From NCBI GenBank assembly GCA_961205875.1, contig OY540818.1, forward strand, positions 10,762,761 through 10,826,760: DNA of 64,000 nt, given 5' to 3'. Shown piece by piece: positions 33,601-46,775 of the stretch. The translations under genes were made by a program, and so were the position numbers. Position 1 is the first letter of the stretch. Each line of letters begins with the position of its first letter. The stretch comes from Sialis fuliginosa (Eukaryota > Arthropoda > Insecta > Megaloptera > Sialidae). The notes below the pieces were generated by a model. The model ran no database searches and was not told where the DNA came from. It saw only the letters and a list, made by a program, of their open reading frames with translations.

Positions 33601-36600
33601 CATATTTGTATTGTTTAAATAACTACAGTAGCGCTCTGAAAATCATTTACAATTTCACCAAACAAAATAATCGAGTATAGGGATTATCATCAAACAACGA
33701 TCTTCTACAGTTGAAGAAGAATAATAACTACAGAAAATAAAATTTCAATTGATAATAAGATTGAACAAAGATAGATCAAGTGCAATTCAAATAAAATGAT
33801 AGTATGACCAGTTCTACAATTTCTTACTTTTTTAATAATTCTATTAAAACTAACTTAATAATTTCAAGTTTTCTTCGTTTGTTTTCTTCATATCTCGGAT
33901 TCCTTTTCTTTGTTATTCAACACATTATATTTTTGTTTATAATTTATGAATAAACATAAATGAGTTTTTATTTCTTGAATTCGTTAACCTTTATCTTCAT
34001 TTTAAAACCATTTTGCAGTACACCGTAATTAAATGCCCGTTAAGGTTGGTAAAAATAACATTATATCACCTACAATCCCATGTACTTTCTACTGGACCAT
34101 TAAAAATTTTATGAATTTGTAATCCCATTAAATGCGATGCGGATTTTTACTTTTAAGTAATTATTAAAATGTAACTGAAAAATATAATAAAAAATAAATA
34201 TTTAAAAAAAGGTAAACTCTAATTTAAACTAATTACTATTCTAAGAACCACTATTAAATTATTCAACAAAAATTAACCATCAAATAAATTTAGATTATTT
34301 CAAATCTATTTTTGTTTTAAATTAATTAATTTTACATTATTAATGAACATTTTTTAAATTTCTTAAAACCTAGGTATTACTTAAAGTCAGATACGTTCGG
34401 CTTTTGCCATCTAATCGTATTTAGAGCTGACTCATCCATTTCAACAAAACATATTTTATTATTAATATCATTATCTAAATGTGGATATTTTACCTAATAT
34501 AATATAAAGAATGTATTTTTTAAATTTCATGTTCTGAAGGAAATGAAAGTATGGGAATAGAATTGAAAAATTTCGGCCGAGATATAAGATCAGATTCTGA
34601 TTGTACAACGTAAAGAAAAGTGTTTTATATATATATATATATACATATATATATGTATATACATATGTATACATAGAAGCTATGCGTGTGTCATCTATAG
34701 AATTTTCTTTCTCGATAACGTTTTTAAAAATGTATCAATTTAATTTTTTTTGTAAGATGTCTCCGTGAGAACTCAACAGAAATATTTTGTACCTATAAAA
34801 TAACAATATCGTCTAATTGTAAATATTGTAAAAGAGATTTTTATCAAATTCCAGTGATTTTTTTATAATAAAAGCTATTTTAAAAAAAAATTATAAATTA
34901 ATAAATATTGATTTGCAGTTTTAACTTTCTGAATTTATGTTCGCTTTATAAGTGGATCACATTAATGTACGAAGGACAAAAGACATAATCCTTGTATTAT
35001 TATGTCAAAGGATGTATTCACAAAAAATCCGACAGTACTCAAATTATAAGAAATTCCTCTATTACGATTTCACTCTTTTTTTTTAAAGAACTGCAAAAAA
35101 GTTAGTTAGTAATAAAAAATAGAAGTAGTGGACATCGTTGATATAATAAAATAAAAACGTTTAGGGGCAAACTTTAATTAAAAGTTTAATTAAAGGAAAA
35201 ATAGAAAACTTTTTGGTACAGAATACAACTAGAGCGTAAATTTTTAACATGAACCCCTTGATAATATTATGTAAGTAATAGCATAATCCGAAAGTATTCA
35301 ATACATTTTCCTCACAATTTTAGTTTCTATTTTAATAAATAATAAAAACAGTCATAGTAGATACCATTCCAACCAGATTAGCATACTTATGTTTAAAGTT
35401 AAAATTATTCTACTGAAATTTGTAAGGCTAACTAACTTATAATAATATTGATTTGCATCTAAAATTCAAAAGTGATATTAATTTGATAAATCATCCAAAC
35501 TGACCCAAATTATCTTAAGTTGATTGGGTAAGGATTCACGCCTAATGGCTTGTTTTATTGATAAGCTGTTTAAAGGTTTTATGCTTTTAGATTTAATCAA
35601 ATTATTAGTAAAGCGTGATATCAAAGTTATTAACAAATAACATACAATGTAATGTTTATATTATAATATGCATGATGCCACTAACAAAGTATAAATGAAA
35701 TTGTGATTATAAATAATGAAATAGGTTAAAAAGATTCTAAAAAAATTATTTACTTTTATATTAAAAGCGAGATTAATATAATTTTTGTTAAAATAAAAAC
35801 ACAAAATACAGCAATCCGCCATGTTAGATGGAACACCAATCAGAGTGAATGACGTCACGCCTAAGTAAATATCATTTATCAATTTGCTCAGTTTTGTGTT
35901 ACCAAAACTAAAACCGAGAAACGTTAGCGATGGAACCACAAGGATTTATTATTGTTGACAAAGAGTGTTTACATAGGCGTGATGTCACAAATGCGCTATG
36001 ATACCTGCGAGCGTTTTGGCGTCAAATTCAAAATTAGTTTTAAAAGGGTCAATTTTAGTGATTAAACTTTTATTTTCTGCAGAAATAAGTATTTTTTTGG
36101 TGATAGGACACGTAAGATCATCATAGAATAGTTTTTTTTTAAATTAAAAATATAAAGTAAAGAAAATATAATAAATAATCCTTATATTATAACAGAAGAA
36201 AATAACATGATTATTATTCATAAAAATATTTATAAGATATACCTAGTTAACTATTCCTCGTATAATATAGTCGTCAATGTTTGATGTCAAATTTTACTAA
36301 GGAAAAACAGTGTTTTTGCAAAAGGTATTCAGAACAAGAAGATTTATTGTTCTATGATTCTATTTATTAAAAAAATTTATTATTATTTAACAAGCACACG
36401 AAGCGAGCGAAAGTATATGAACTCCAAAAAATTGGATAAAATTCTTATTTGAAATTTTATAATAAAATCAATAATTACTGAATTAAATGCCACATCCTGT
36501 ATATCTAATATACAAAAACGTCGTTCAGTTTTGGGTTAAAATGTTATTCAACAGTTGTTGCAAATATATTTTATGTACGGAATTATGTATCAGCTGAAAG

Positions 36601-36640
36601 GCATATACTAGAAATAAAATGATAGAAAAGTAAAACAATA
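30660..36640 (-). other. AKHR intron (36649 to 29895), AT-rich
   Basis: Contains a decayed copy (about 31240-31510) of the pogo-like family best seen at 48403, TA-rich simple repeats near 34628-34662, and the inverted-repeat block at 35848-35990. No exon found. The remaining short frames have no protein features. Confidence 0.45.
35817..35995. repeat. Inverted-repeat block with TGACGTCACGCCTA
   Basis: TGACGTCACGCCTAAGTAAA (from about 35849) and GTTTACATAGGCGTGATGTCA (to about 35987) are imperfect inverted copies flanking about 95 bp. The GC-richer block begins with CAATCCGCCATGTTAGATGG, a phrase I associate with dispersed insect repeats. Likely a miniature element. Confidence 0.5.
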
Positions 36641-36649
36641 AAAACTCAC

Positions 36650-36773
36650 CACATCGACATGACGTAATATGGCGTCCAGCAGATGATGAAGACACAAACG
36701 ATGATAATCGTCATCTTTAAAGTCCTTACACGAGCTCTGCCTAGGAAACCAATACTGGACCGCCGAATGTTAT
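36650..36773 (-). CDS. AkhR: AKHR exon: third intracellular loop and TM6 with CWTP
   Basis: A 124-nt exon: two bases completing Asp, 40 codons, and two trailing bases (TG) of a Trp codon. The acceptor is attgtttcag and the donor GTGAGT. It encodes NIRRSSIGFLGRARVRTLKM, the diagnostic basic loop of AKH receptors, followed by TM6 MTIIIVCVFIICWTPYYVM. The CWTP motif is the CWxP toggle of class A GPCRs. The exon was too short to appear as a long open frame and was found by reading the splice sites. Ser residues in RRSS next to Arg are plausible kinase sites, but that is inference only. Confidence 0.9.
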
Positions 36774-36779
36774 CTGAAA

Positions 36780-38340
36780 CAATGGGGAATATCGATTACA
36801 TCCAGTCATCATATTTGAAACAATTTACCAAGAATACATTTATTAATTTGTAAGAAAGTAATGAAATATTATATTTTGTGTTTTTTGTAACAAGCTATTT
36901 ATATTCTTATTAAAAATATGTATATATAATATAAAAAATATATAGAATGTTGAATTAACTCAGGTATGAAATATGTATTTTTAATTAAAATAATACTCAA
37001 AAGTTTTTGTTTTCAGGTCAGAAAGAGGAAATGGAGTTTTCTTTGTTCTTTTGTTGCAATAAACATCTTAAAGAATTTATTTTTAGACTAAAATTTCCAG
37101 GTGGTAACAAATCAGGAGCTTTGTTGCTTTTAAAACGAATTATTTAAAAAAATTGAATTTTAAATATCGATTGTAATTTCTTCCTTAAGAAAATTACATT
37201 ATATTATACAATAATAAATGGGTACTACATCGATTGATTTATTTTATATATGTGTTATACATATATTTTAATTATAATAAACTATTTTATTTTAATATAT
37301 TTAAACCCATTTTAAAGTTAAATTAAAAGAAGCAAAACTGCTTAAGTGGATTATAGCTACATTTGCTTTCATAAATGCATATTATTCACATGAACAAAAC
37401 CTAATTGCATAGTTAAGTTTTAAAGGGGACATGAACCTGGTCTGAAGAAGTACCTATTTAAATTGTACGGTGGATTTAATTGATCATACCTTTTTATTTT
37501 ATTCTATGTCTCTTTAATTAGCGTCCCAATTAATAGTAAATGTCTGTGCCTCTGTATGTCTATAGATATATGCTTCAGCAGTGGTAGGTTTTTTTTACTA
37601 TAAAGTAAAGTTTGGGTCGTTTTGTACAGAAATAATCTTTTTGGGAATCCTATAAAATATAGAATATTTAAATCAATAAATAGTCGTTGTAAATATATTA
37701 AATATATAAATGTAATAAATATAAATATCATGTATTGGATGAAGATTTTTTCTACGTGTTCTTTATGGTTTAAATTATTTAAATAACATATTATAATGTA
37801 TGTTATCACGCTATCATACAGTAAAGAAATATGACATTAGCTATTTTCAAAAGTACTAGAAATATACCGAATATATTAATGGACGAATTAAAAGAACATA
37901 TATTCTATTATATGGAAGCCTTCTAGCACGCAATTTTGATAATTTTAAATCGATTTGATGGCATTCCTACATGCTACAGCAAATAGAATTGTTAAATACA
38001 TACATATATATACCCACATTTTGTATTAATCAAATTGAAATGAACTGTTTTTATGTAAATACACTCCTGTACGCGTATCAAGAATGTTAAATTAGAGTCC
38101 TTTTATTAAAGAACAATGAAATCAATTGTTCTTGTTTGAAAACCTTTTTCTCCAATGTATGTATATTGGAGAATAAATTTGAATACACGTGGTTTGTTGG
38201 GACATATGAGGCACGAGAATGGACAATTTCGTAGAATGTACACAGAGTAAATTGAATTTTAGTTTTTGATTTTTTTAAATTTAAAAAAGCATGCATACAT
38301 CTATCCTGATTTTCAATCGTAAAAAATATTCCAGACGAAC
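36780..38340 (-). other. AKHR intron (45794 to 36774), AT-rich part
   Basis: No coding or RNA features recognised. TA-rich microsatellite-like runs near 36910-36945 and 37980-38010. Confidence 0.45.
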
Positions 38341-38365
38341 AGTAAAATGTTTATAAAAATGACTA

Positions 38366-38400
38366 TAAGACGCGAGCGAAGCCGCGAGGGGATCACTAGT
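38366..38400 (+). mobile_element. Helitron-like 3' end
   Basis: CGCGAGCGAAGCCGCGAGGG is followed by GATCACTAGT and a T-run. A short GC stem (CGCG with CGCG) shortly before CTAGT at 38396-38400 matches the form of Helitron 3' termini. No 5' end or helicase is visible, so this is a fragment. Confidence 0.4.
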
Positions 38401-38637
38401 TTTTTTTTATAAGTAAGAAACATAGATATGCTTTAAATATTTCTATATATTGCCATATATATTTAGACAAAATTTTATCAAATCATTAAAGTGTTTCGGT
38501 AATTATTTTAAATATGATTATCTCCCTTACTCGACCCATTTAAGCAAAATCTACTGCCATCTTATCACCGTGGGAACCTAAACAAACACAATATAGACAA
38601 AATTACACAAATCAATCAACAAAACTTTATATCGCAT

Positions 38638-39005
38638 CAGTGGCGTAGTAAGAAAAATTTTCGGGGGGGGGGGGGGGTTAAGTTTGGTATTCCAAAAATA
38701 TGTGGAAATATTTTGATTGAATAAGCAAAAATTTTATTTAATTATGACTTTTATGACTAAAAAAAAAAAAGGTCACACAATTGAAAATTATAAGTATTAT
38801 TGAAGACCCTTTTTTTTTTAGTTATTTAATTAAATACAATGAATTATATGATCAAAATATGCATGTTTTAACAGCATTGAAAATTTCGGGGAGGGTTATT
38901 ATCGCAAAAACGTAATTTAATTCAAAATTGTACTAATTTCATATATTTTAAAATTTCGGAGGGGGGGGGGGTCGACCCCCCCCCCCCCCCGTTCCTACGC
39001 CACTG
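38638..39005. mobile_element. hAT miniature element with perfect 8-bp target duplication and long G/C runs
   Basis: Ends CAGTGGCGTAGTAAGAA and TTCCTACGCCACTG form an 11-bp perfect inverted repeat. TATCGCAT is duplicated exactly on both sides (38630-38637 and 39006-39013). That is the hAT signature and implies a fairly recent insertion. Sub-terminal homopolymer runs (about 17 G from 38665, about 10 G from 38961 and about 15 C from 38976) form part of the imperfect termini. No transposase; 368 bp. Confidence 0.92.
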
Positions 39006-39013
39006 TATCGCAT

Positions 39014-40760
39014 AATAATTAATGACAGATTGTTTATACAAATACAAACAGAAAAGATCCCTACAATGTGCTGTTAGAAATAGAATAATCCATCTGACAT
39101 TTATTTAACTTCAATTTTAGCTTTAACATTTAATATACATATATGTATATTTAGCGCCAGTTAGCTTATGTTAATGGACATCACAAATTACGCCAAACGT
39201 GAATGACTGGCGGGATTAGAATACGCCAAGGGACGCTCAGGACAGGCAACGTTCACGAAGTTTAGAAAATCATGGGTTATTCCCTAAGGGATTCATAATA
39301 CCATCTATAACACAGATCTACGGGGAAAAAAAGTTTTTTGGTGCTGGGTTCTCAGTCTCTTTTTTAAATGAAAATGACCATGGTTTAGGTCAAATAGCTT
39401 TTGTTTTTGAGATATTGCGAAAAAAATATTTTCGCAAATATACAAAATTAAAAAAAAAGCATTTCGGGATTTTCATAGTAAAAATCATTTTAGGAGCTTT
39501 AAACGCCTAACAAACAGAAAAAAAATATCTTAAACATATTTTATGAGGAAAAAACGGGGTTTCAGCTAAAATTGCTTGTTTTGTAAATTCTAGACGTCGT
39601 TACTTAAACAATTTTGATAAATATTATGCTAATTTATAGCTATTAAAATTAAAAAAAAATGGTGGACCAAAAAAATGATTGTTTTAAATTGTCTAATATT
39701 TATATTTTCTATAAGAGCAATGTTTTTTATGTGTAACGTGTACATAAGTATTATAGGGTACATATAATCACGCTACCACTCAAAACGACTGAGCAGTAAA
39801 TAAATGTAAAAAAATATGAGCAATTTAACTCTCACACGTTATGGATATTTTGTATAAATCAGTTTTATATAAAACTCAGCAAGACTATATATGTAGTATA
39901 TTTATCATATCTGTGTGAAACAAACGCAGGACATATGTTAATGATGATGAGATGCATTTCTTGTTGGCTGGGATACTCCTTTTTCAACAGCTCAGCGGTG
40001 AGGACATACATATATGTATGTATGTTAATAGATCACAGCACTAGTGTCCGGCACTCATTCATTTTTTTTATAGTTAGGAAAATAATTAAATTATTATTAA
40101 ATAATTAAAATAAAATAATTAAATAAGCATTTATCCAATACGTTTGACTATGCGTGGTATATATTTATCTCAATAAATACTCAACCGAAAGCTTGAAATT
40201 AAAAAAAATAAAATTGTTTTTAACTTTTAAGTATATTTTTTGTATATACCGAGTCGGGTTTTAATTTTCTTTGAATTAAAAAAAGTCGTTGATTAAAAAA
40301 TTATTTATTAATTAATATACCTAAGATAGTTTTCTAAAATATTAGTTATGTTTTAGACCACCTTGTAGATATGAATGTGTGTGCATGATAGAATTATGAA
40401 GATTAAGTATAATTAATCTCTTATAACGACGCTTTAAATGTAGTAAATTATAATAGATTTTGTACAACTAAGGAACCCTAAATATAATATAATTATTTAC
40501 TGTGTTTGTCATGACAATAAACCGGTAAAATTCAAGGTTAACTGAGAATAATATCTATTTTGCTGAAACTAAAAACGGCATTTAGTGTTTTCTATATACG
40601 GCTTTTGGTAAGGTTAATGGAGGATTAGGATTATTCACGCTTTGGAATGGGGATTTTTTTTTATTAAACATCTTTCCCCCAAAAAATTGGTTTGGAGATT
40701 TTTTCGCATATATATTTAGTTAATCCATTACTATGTTTGTAGAAAAATTCATTTAACTAA
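39014..40760 (-). other. AKHR intron, AT-rich
   Basis: A GC-richer patch at 39180-39260 (ACGCCAAACGTGAATGACTG and GAATACGCCAAGGGACGC) is probably a repeat fragment but has no ends I can define. Nothing else recognised. Confidence 0.4.
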
Positions 40761-40767
40761 GCAGGTT

Positions 40768-41058
40768 AAGGGTCGGTCTCGCTCCAGTTAAATCTTATGA
40801 AATTTACATTAACAAGCCAGTCTCGAACCGGTCTTGATCCGGTCTCGGTACGATCTCGGTACGGTCTCTGTACAATCCATGTCAGGTTCGTTCACACTCC
40901 AGTAAAATATTCTATGAACTATGCTGCATCGGAACGAGATTAGACTGAGACCTCATCGATACCTATAGTGTAAATGATTTCATTGCTTATTTTATATTTA
41001 TATTTGATTGGAGAGAGACCGGACCGAGACCGGCTCAATAATCTGGATCGACTCTAAG
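40768..41058. mobile_element. Miniature element, GGTCTCGGTCCGG family, copy 1
   Basis: GGGTCGGTCTCGCTCCAG at the left and GAGACCGGACCGAGACCGGC then GGATCGACTC at the right are degenerate inverted ends. The interior has repeats of CGGTCTCGGTACG and TTCACACTCCAG. The same family recurs at 46570-46775, where the ends are better preserved. Confidence 0.55.
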
Positions 41059-41059
41059 A

Positions 41060-44000
41060 AGTTTGAAAATTAGATACCTATAAAACAAATATTTTTAAAG
41101 ATAGCATACATTGATAAATAAATTAATTAATTCTATCCAGAAGCTGATATAATTTTCGAACATATGTATGTACATAATATATGATTTGATTCCCAGAATC
41201 ATATTTACATTAAAATATATAATTATAAAACTATTGTTTAATAACTAACAAAATTTGTATAATGGATATATTTTGCGATGGTTTTAAATAGAACGAGTAG
41301 ATATGTATATAGAAACACATTAATGTAAAATATATTAATTATTCATAATACCTAACAATAAAACTTTGTATAATTTAACATACATTCAATAATTAATTTA
41401 CTATATGTAGATTCTATATAGTATACATATGTATATATATATATATACAAGTGGCCTTAGGCAAGGAAAATATTTGGCGCCCCTACCTTCTTTTGTCACT
41501 TTCCCATACTAAAAAAAAGTTTAAAAAAAGATATACAATCTGTTATTTACGAAAATACTGATCAAAATTATTCTATTTATATAAAATATTTAAACTGTTA
41601 TTATGGTATGAGTACTGAGTACCTATATCAAAAAATATTTTAAAGATTGGAATAGAAATAGAAGCAACCAAAAAAATGTATTATTTTGTTACTTACGTAG
41701 ATAATATTATACTCATAACACATCAGTTTTTTTTTTTATTATTATTATTATATATAACATATGTATACAATTATGGGCTAACCGAGGCCTTTTAATCCAT
41801 AAATACTACAATTAGAATTCAATTTAAGACCACTATGCGGCACGGGAGCAGGAAACTAGAATTGAAAATTGTAAAAATAAATTAACATCAATTTCATATG
41901 TCAACACAGTGTACCGAATCAATCGGCGCCCCAGGCATTTTCCTATATTGCCTACTCTATCATGAAAGTTCCGTTTACATTATACAATATACATTATACA
42001 TACATAAAAAATAGGTAAATAAAACTGAAAATTGTTATTTTTGTAGATTTAAGTTAAAATATTCGTTTTCAAGCTTACCATAATGATTACCATAATATAT
42101 GTTTTCACACCGTCTAATTTTAACTGTTCCTTCAGAGAAAAAGATGTAGACACTTTTTGAAATAATTTCAGCTTAAAATAACTTTAAAAGCTTTGATACA
42201 GCAGCATAAGTGCTTGTTTTGTCGGGTTCTTTAGATTTAAGAACATGCTTTAAACTAATTTGTAGTTGTTGTATTGTTTACAAATGAGAAATAAGTCTAA
42301 AATAAACCATAATCTCTCGAATAAATTATTAACTTTTTTATACTTTTTTGAGAAGAGGCGTTTTATCCATTAGACAAAAAGTAGGTATAAAATATTTATG
42401 TATATATATATATACACATACATAAAACTATATACACATAGATGTATACAAAGCTATTCAAGTAGGTGATAAAAATAAATTATTTTTATTTATCTACCTA
42501 TACTCGCTTCCAGCAAAAGAACCACTGAACCGATTTGGATAAGGTTTTTATAAATAATATTCGGTGTTTTCTCGAGAAGGTTTATAACTATGGATCACAA
42601 AGATACGTTTTCAGGGTGTTAAGCAATTACGTTAAATATAATAAAAATAAATCCATTTTACATTTATGTAATAAAACAAAAAGACTATGATATGGGCATG
42701 TGTGAATAATTAATATTTTAAAAATGTGATTCAGTGTTGATTTCGCTATTATTATAATCGTTTTTATCTTTAGGAAGTCATTCATTTTTATGTGACATTT
42801 ATATTGTTTGATGATATAATATTTAAAAATGTTAAATTAATAAAACATTTCTGAAATGAATTATTAGATATGTATCATGAAAAATGACTTATTCATGTAT
42901 TATCATCGAGAATATATTTACATACAAAATTTCAAGAGAATCGAAAGTTAATTAAAAAATCAGTCACTAGATTTGATTTAAACAAACAGAAAGTGAGTTG
43001 AATAAAAAATATAAATAAAAAAGCTTATCTTATCAACTAGTTATTAATATATTACCCTTGCTCAAACTTTAAATAATATCGACTATATAATATTATTTAA
43101 ATGAAAATACTGTTAAATTGATATTTTGAAGACAATCAAAATAAACCCAAAACCACAAAAATATCAATTTTCAGCTTACCGCTTTGGTATCCGGAACAAG
43201 CTTACGGTAAATATTGTAAATAGACCATTACTTTATACACAATGCAATTAAATTGTAAATATAAGCTTTTGTTTTGTTAGACCCCCAGGATATTAAATTA
43301 CTGAAATAGGATAAATTGCCAAAGTTTCTATGTAAATTAATATTAATATGCTTTATTGAACCTGCAGGGATATTAAATGTAATTATTATTTCCCCCTCTT
43401 CCCAGTTTCTTACTTTCTATGTCATTATATATTAATGAAAAATCTTATGAAATTATTTTCTTGTTTGTTGCTTTTTTTGTTTGGAAAATGTCTCTAAACA
43501 ATATTTAATTAACCCTTTCATTTATACATTTCTTAAAAAAAAGATAAAAATTTCAAATTGCTTTTTTATAGTCATTAGACATCATTAAAAAATAAATTGT
43601 TAATTAAAATTTTTCAAAATATTTGTTACATTTAAAAAAATACATATTTTTTATGAAAAAAATTACTAATTTGAGCTCTTACCATATTCTTTATTAGTCA
43701 CCAAAAAAATATTATTTTTTAATTTTTTTCTCCCTGATCTATTGAGTAATGGTTTTCGATTTCCATATTTTTAAAATGATTTATCTCTAATTGTAAGAAC
43801 AAGAGTTTTCTGGCAAATTCCATTGGAATTTTTCATATATAACTTATTTAAAAATATGATCATCAAACATGAAAGTCATATATGGTTTTCTATTCCGTTT
43901 TTATTAAATTCCTTTTAAAATATCTTCATATGACATAAAAATCACTAAGGTATCTCGAGATTTTGTTTTTATAGCAGTATTTTTTATCATTTTTAACCCT

Positions 44001-44838
44001 ATGAAATTATTATTCCGTTACAGGTTTTTTAAGTTTTATTTGACCTTATAATTTAAAAAATTACATTGAATTATCAAATTTTGTTGGTTATTATAAACTT
44101 TTGTTCCTAATTATTATCAATTCGATAATATATTTGTAATTAAATAACAAACAATGCATATAAACTAAATTATTCCATTTTATTTGTACCAGTACGTATT
44201 CCCGATTTCTTTAAAATACACAATTCTCAAAGGGCACTACTTTGCCTTGGCTTCTAGGCATAAGTAAAGTAATAAAAAATATATTCAGAGAAATACAATT
44301 TATTCCCTAGCACAAGTAATGTATACTTTATACATATCACCACGAATCCTGCTAATACTTGAGTGTTTTAGATTTTTCCAATCAACTTAGACCCAGATCT
44401 CAATCAATCCTATTTCAATTCAAAGGGATTTCTGAACATACATTCTAAAGAATACGATAACAAGATCAGATACTGTACCTTTTATATGTAATTAATATAA
44501 GCCATCAGACATAGGTGCCCTATTTCATGACATTCATTAAAAATTTTAAGGGCTGGTAAAAATAATAATAGTAAGTAAGTACACAGCAATTAATATTTAA
44601 ATTTATTATTTTTCGAGATTAAATTTTTTTTTAATATTCTTTTTATTGCGAAAAATAAACAAAACTCTTAATAAGTAGAGGTACCTAAATAAACTTGCGA
44701 AACATTTTTTAAGTCGGTGTAAATCATGTAATCTGTCAACTAAAGATCTCAGAGGCACAAAGCATACCTATATATCATGTTTATGTTTACCTGATATAAA
44801 ACAATTAATTTAATTGTTTTGGTGGATTTATCCATTTC
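41060..44838 (-). other. AKHR intron, AT-rich
   Basis: TA-rich microsatellites near 41430-41450 and 42403-42415. A repeat phrase AACCACTGAACCGATTTGG at 42519-42537 relates to the pair at 44840 and 45285. No exon found. Confidence 0.4.
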
Positions 44839-45490
44839 AGGTCAAGACAAACACTTTTTTTCTGTCTGTCTGTATCTTTGTCACACACATAACTCATGAA
44901 CCACTGAACCGATATTAATGAAACTTTGTTGGATAGTTGTCTGGCTTCAGGACGGTCCCATTTCAAAATCGTGTGTAAGGGAGATGAGTGACATCGCAAA
45001 ATATTTTTTTTTCAAGATATCTCAAGAACGACACTTGTTACGTGAAAATTGTATAGAAACTTTTTTGTAGATAATTCAATTTCCTATAATATAGGCTTAC
45101 AACGTTATTTATAAAATATTCCCTTACTAAGATTTATCTCAATTGTTTTTAAAAAATCGTCATTTGTTATTGTTTTTATTGCTTCCTCGCAATATCGAAG
45201 ATACGAGAAGCTTTGTGATCGTTTCAGATTGAGACAAAAAAAATGTTCTCCGATTTCAAAATTTTAAATTGATCTTTCCGTTTCACGTCAAGACAAACAC
45301 TTTTCGTTCCGTTTCTGTCTGTCTGTCCGTCCGTCCGTGTGTCCGTTTGTCGCCTGAATCCTTGTCACACGCATAACTCATGAACCACTGAACCGATATT
45401 ATTGAAACTTGGTCGGATGATTGGGTCTGGCTTGAGGACGGTCCCATTTCAAAATCATCAAAATCGTGTATGAGAGGGAGGGGTGACACT
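44838..45490. repeat. Direct repeat pair with CATAACTCATGAACCACTGA block
   Basis: About 44838-44998 and 45284-45488 are diverged direct copies. Both have a GTCAAGACAAACACTTTT start, (TCTG)n/(CCGT)n runs, CATAACTCATGAACCACTGA, ACCGATATTA, GACGGTCCCATTTCAAAATC and AGTGACA/GGTGACA. Their minus-strand frames give similar short peptides only because the DNA is repeated. This is a dispersed insect repeat of unknown class, 310 bases from the AKHR exon ending at 45795. Confidence 0.65.
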
Positions 45491-45794
45491 AAATTATTTT
45501 ACATTGGCAGATGTTTTTTTTAAATTTTGATTAAGATTGAAATTGTCAAAAAAATTAATAATATAATCTGATGAGTCATTAGAAAAATTTCGAACTAATA
45601 TTTTTTTAGTAAAATGGTTTAAAAATTTACAATACTAGGCAATTTATCTGTTTATTTAATTGTTCAATAATTAAATTTTGGTGAATTTATCACGAGGAAG
45701 CACTGTACATTTACTTAGCACATGTTTTTTTTAAATTCATTCGCCAAAAAATAAAAAATTTATATATAAAAAAAGATTGATAACTGACACATAC

Positions 45795-46002
45795 CATTGT
45801 TTGTATCACGCGACTTGCGGAATATCTCGAGCAATATTGACGTATACGAGAAAACGATGACAGCGAGCGGGAAGCCGTACATGGCGACCATCCCGAACAA
45901 AGAGTACGCCACTTCGTACTCGTGCGTGGGGAATGTATTGTACGTGATACACTGCTCGTACCACGTCTGTGTCGGATGCCGCTCCAGGTGGAACACGTAC
46001 AT
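45795..46002 (-). CDS. AkhR: AKHR exon: second extracellular loop, TM5, start of third intracellular loop
   Basis: A 208-nt exon of 69 codons plus one base. The acceptor is tcttgcag at its 5' side and the donor GTATGT at its 3' side. It starts MYVFHLERHP and carries the loop motif WYEQCITYNTFP, whose Cys should form the conserved disulfide with TM3. TM5 follows around SLFGMVAMYGFPLAVIVF, then SYTSILLEIFRKSRDTNN at the cytoplasmic side. The last G joins AT of the next exon to give Asp. The opposite-strand open frames over the same interval are shadows. The exon sits alone between a 14.4-kb and a 9.0-kb intron. Confidence 0.9.
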
Positions 46003-46569
46003 CTGCAAGACAAACGGTTATTCAATTACATTGTCATATTTTCTTGTTATTTTGGTTTAGGGACTTTTGAGTTTAATTTATATAAAGCCAATCTTAATTT
46101 TTAAATGTACAACCAAGAATCTACAATTGTTTTGATAAATCACACACACCCTCTTAAAGGGGAAAGCCACTGTGACGGGTTAAAAAATTACCAATGTTTG
46201 GGAATTTTTTCACAGGTATAACTAATTATTTTAGGATCGGGTAGAGGACATTTTATTAAGTATATATATTCAACTTATTTAGTACCAATTTTTATTGAAA
46301 AATATTAAAAATTTACAAAGTTCTGAGCCTCGATCTGACGACCAAAAACAATATTTTGGGATGGATTATCGAAAAAAATTATTAAATATTTTATCTATCA
46401 ATATCTATATGAATTAATGTAACTATGGTTGTGTGTAGACGTTTAATTTTATTTTTACAAAATGGCGACACTTTGAATTTAATTTTTATTTTTTATTTTT
46501 AACACCTTTTTTTAATTCAAGCGGTCTTAAATTATTTAATAGTACATAAATATCCTAAATATTACTGAC

Positions 46570-46775
46570 TATCGATCCAGACTATCGTGCCAGTCCCGGT
46601 CCGGTACCGCACCAATAAAATATAAATAAACAATAAACAATGAAATCATTCACACTATAGATATCGTGCCGGTTTCGGTCCAGTTACGGTCCGATACAGT
46701 ATTACTATACTGAATATTTGACTGGAGCGAGACCGGACCGAGACCGGCACGATAGTGTGGATCGACGCTTAATCC
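46570..46775. mobile_element. Miniature element, GGTCTCGGTCCGG family, copy 2
   Basis: Left ATCGATCCAGACTATCGTGC and right GCACGATAGTGTGGATCGAC are inverted repeats. They are followed inside by CAGTCCCGGTCCGG and CGGACCGAGACCGG. An internal CATTCACACTATAGATATCG is shared with the copy near 40950. About 200 bp, no coding capacity; located in the 14.4-kb AKHR intron. Confidence 0.72.

Noticed and set aside
34628..34674. Minus-strand start of a 67-residue frame rich in Tyr/Ile/Val
   Set aside because: Translation of a TA/TATG microsatellite; low-complexity artefact.
44805..45489. Two similar minus-strand frames suggesting a small gene family
   Set aside because: Similarity extends through the microsatellite and non-frame DNA; it is a direct repeat of a dispersed element.
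45711..46104. Plus-strand and alternative minus frames over the TM5 exon
   Set aside because: Shadows of the AKHR exon, which shows TM5 and loop motifs in one frame only.
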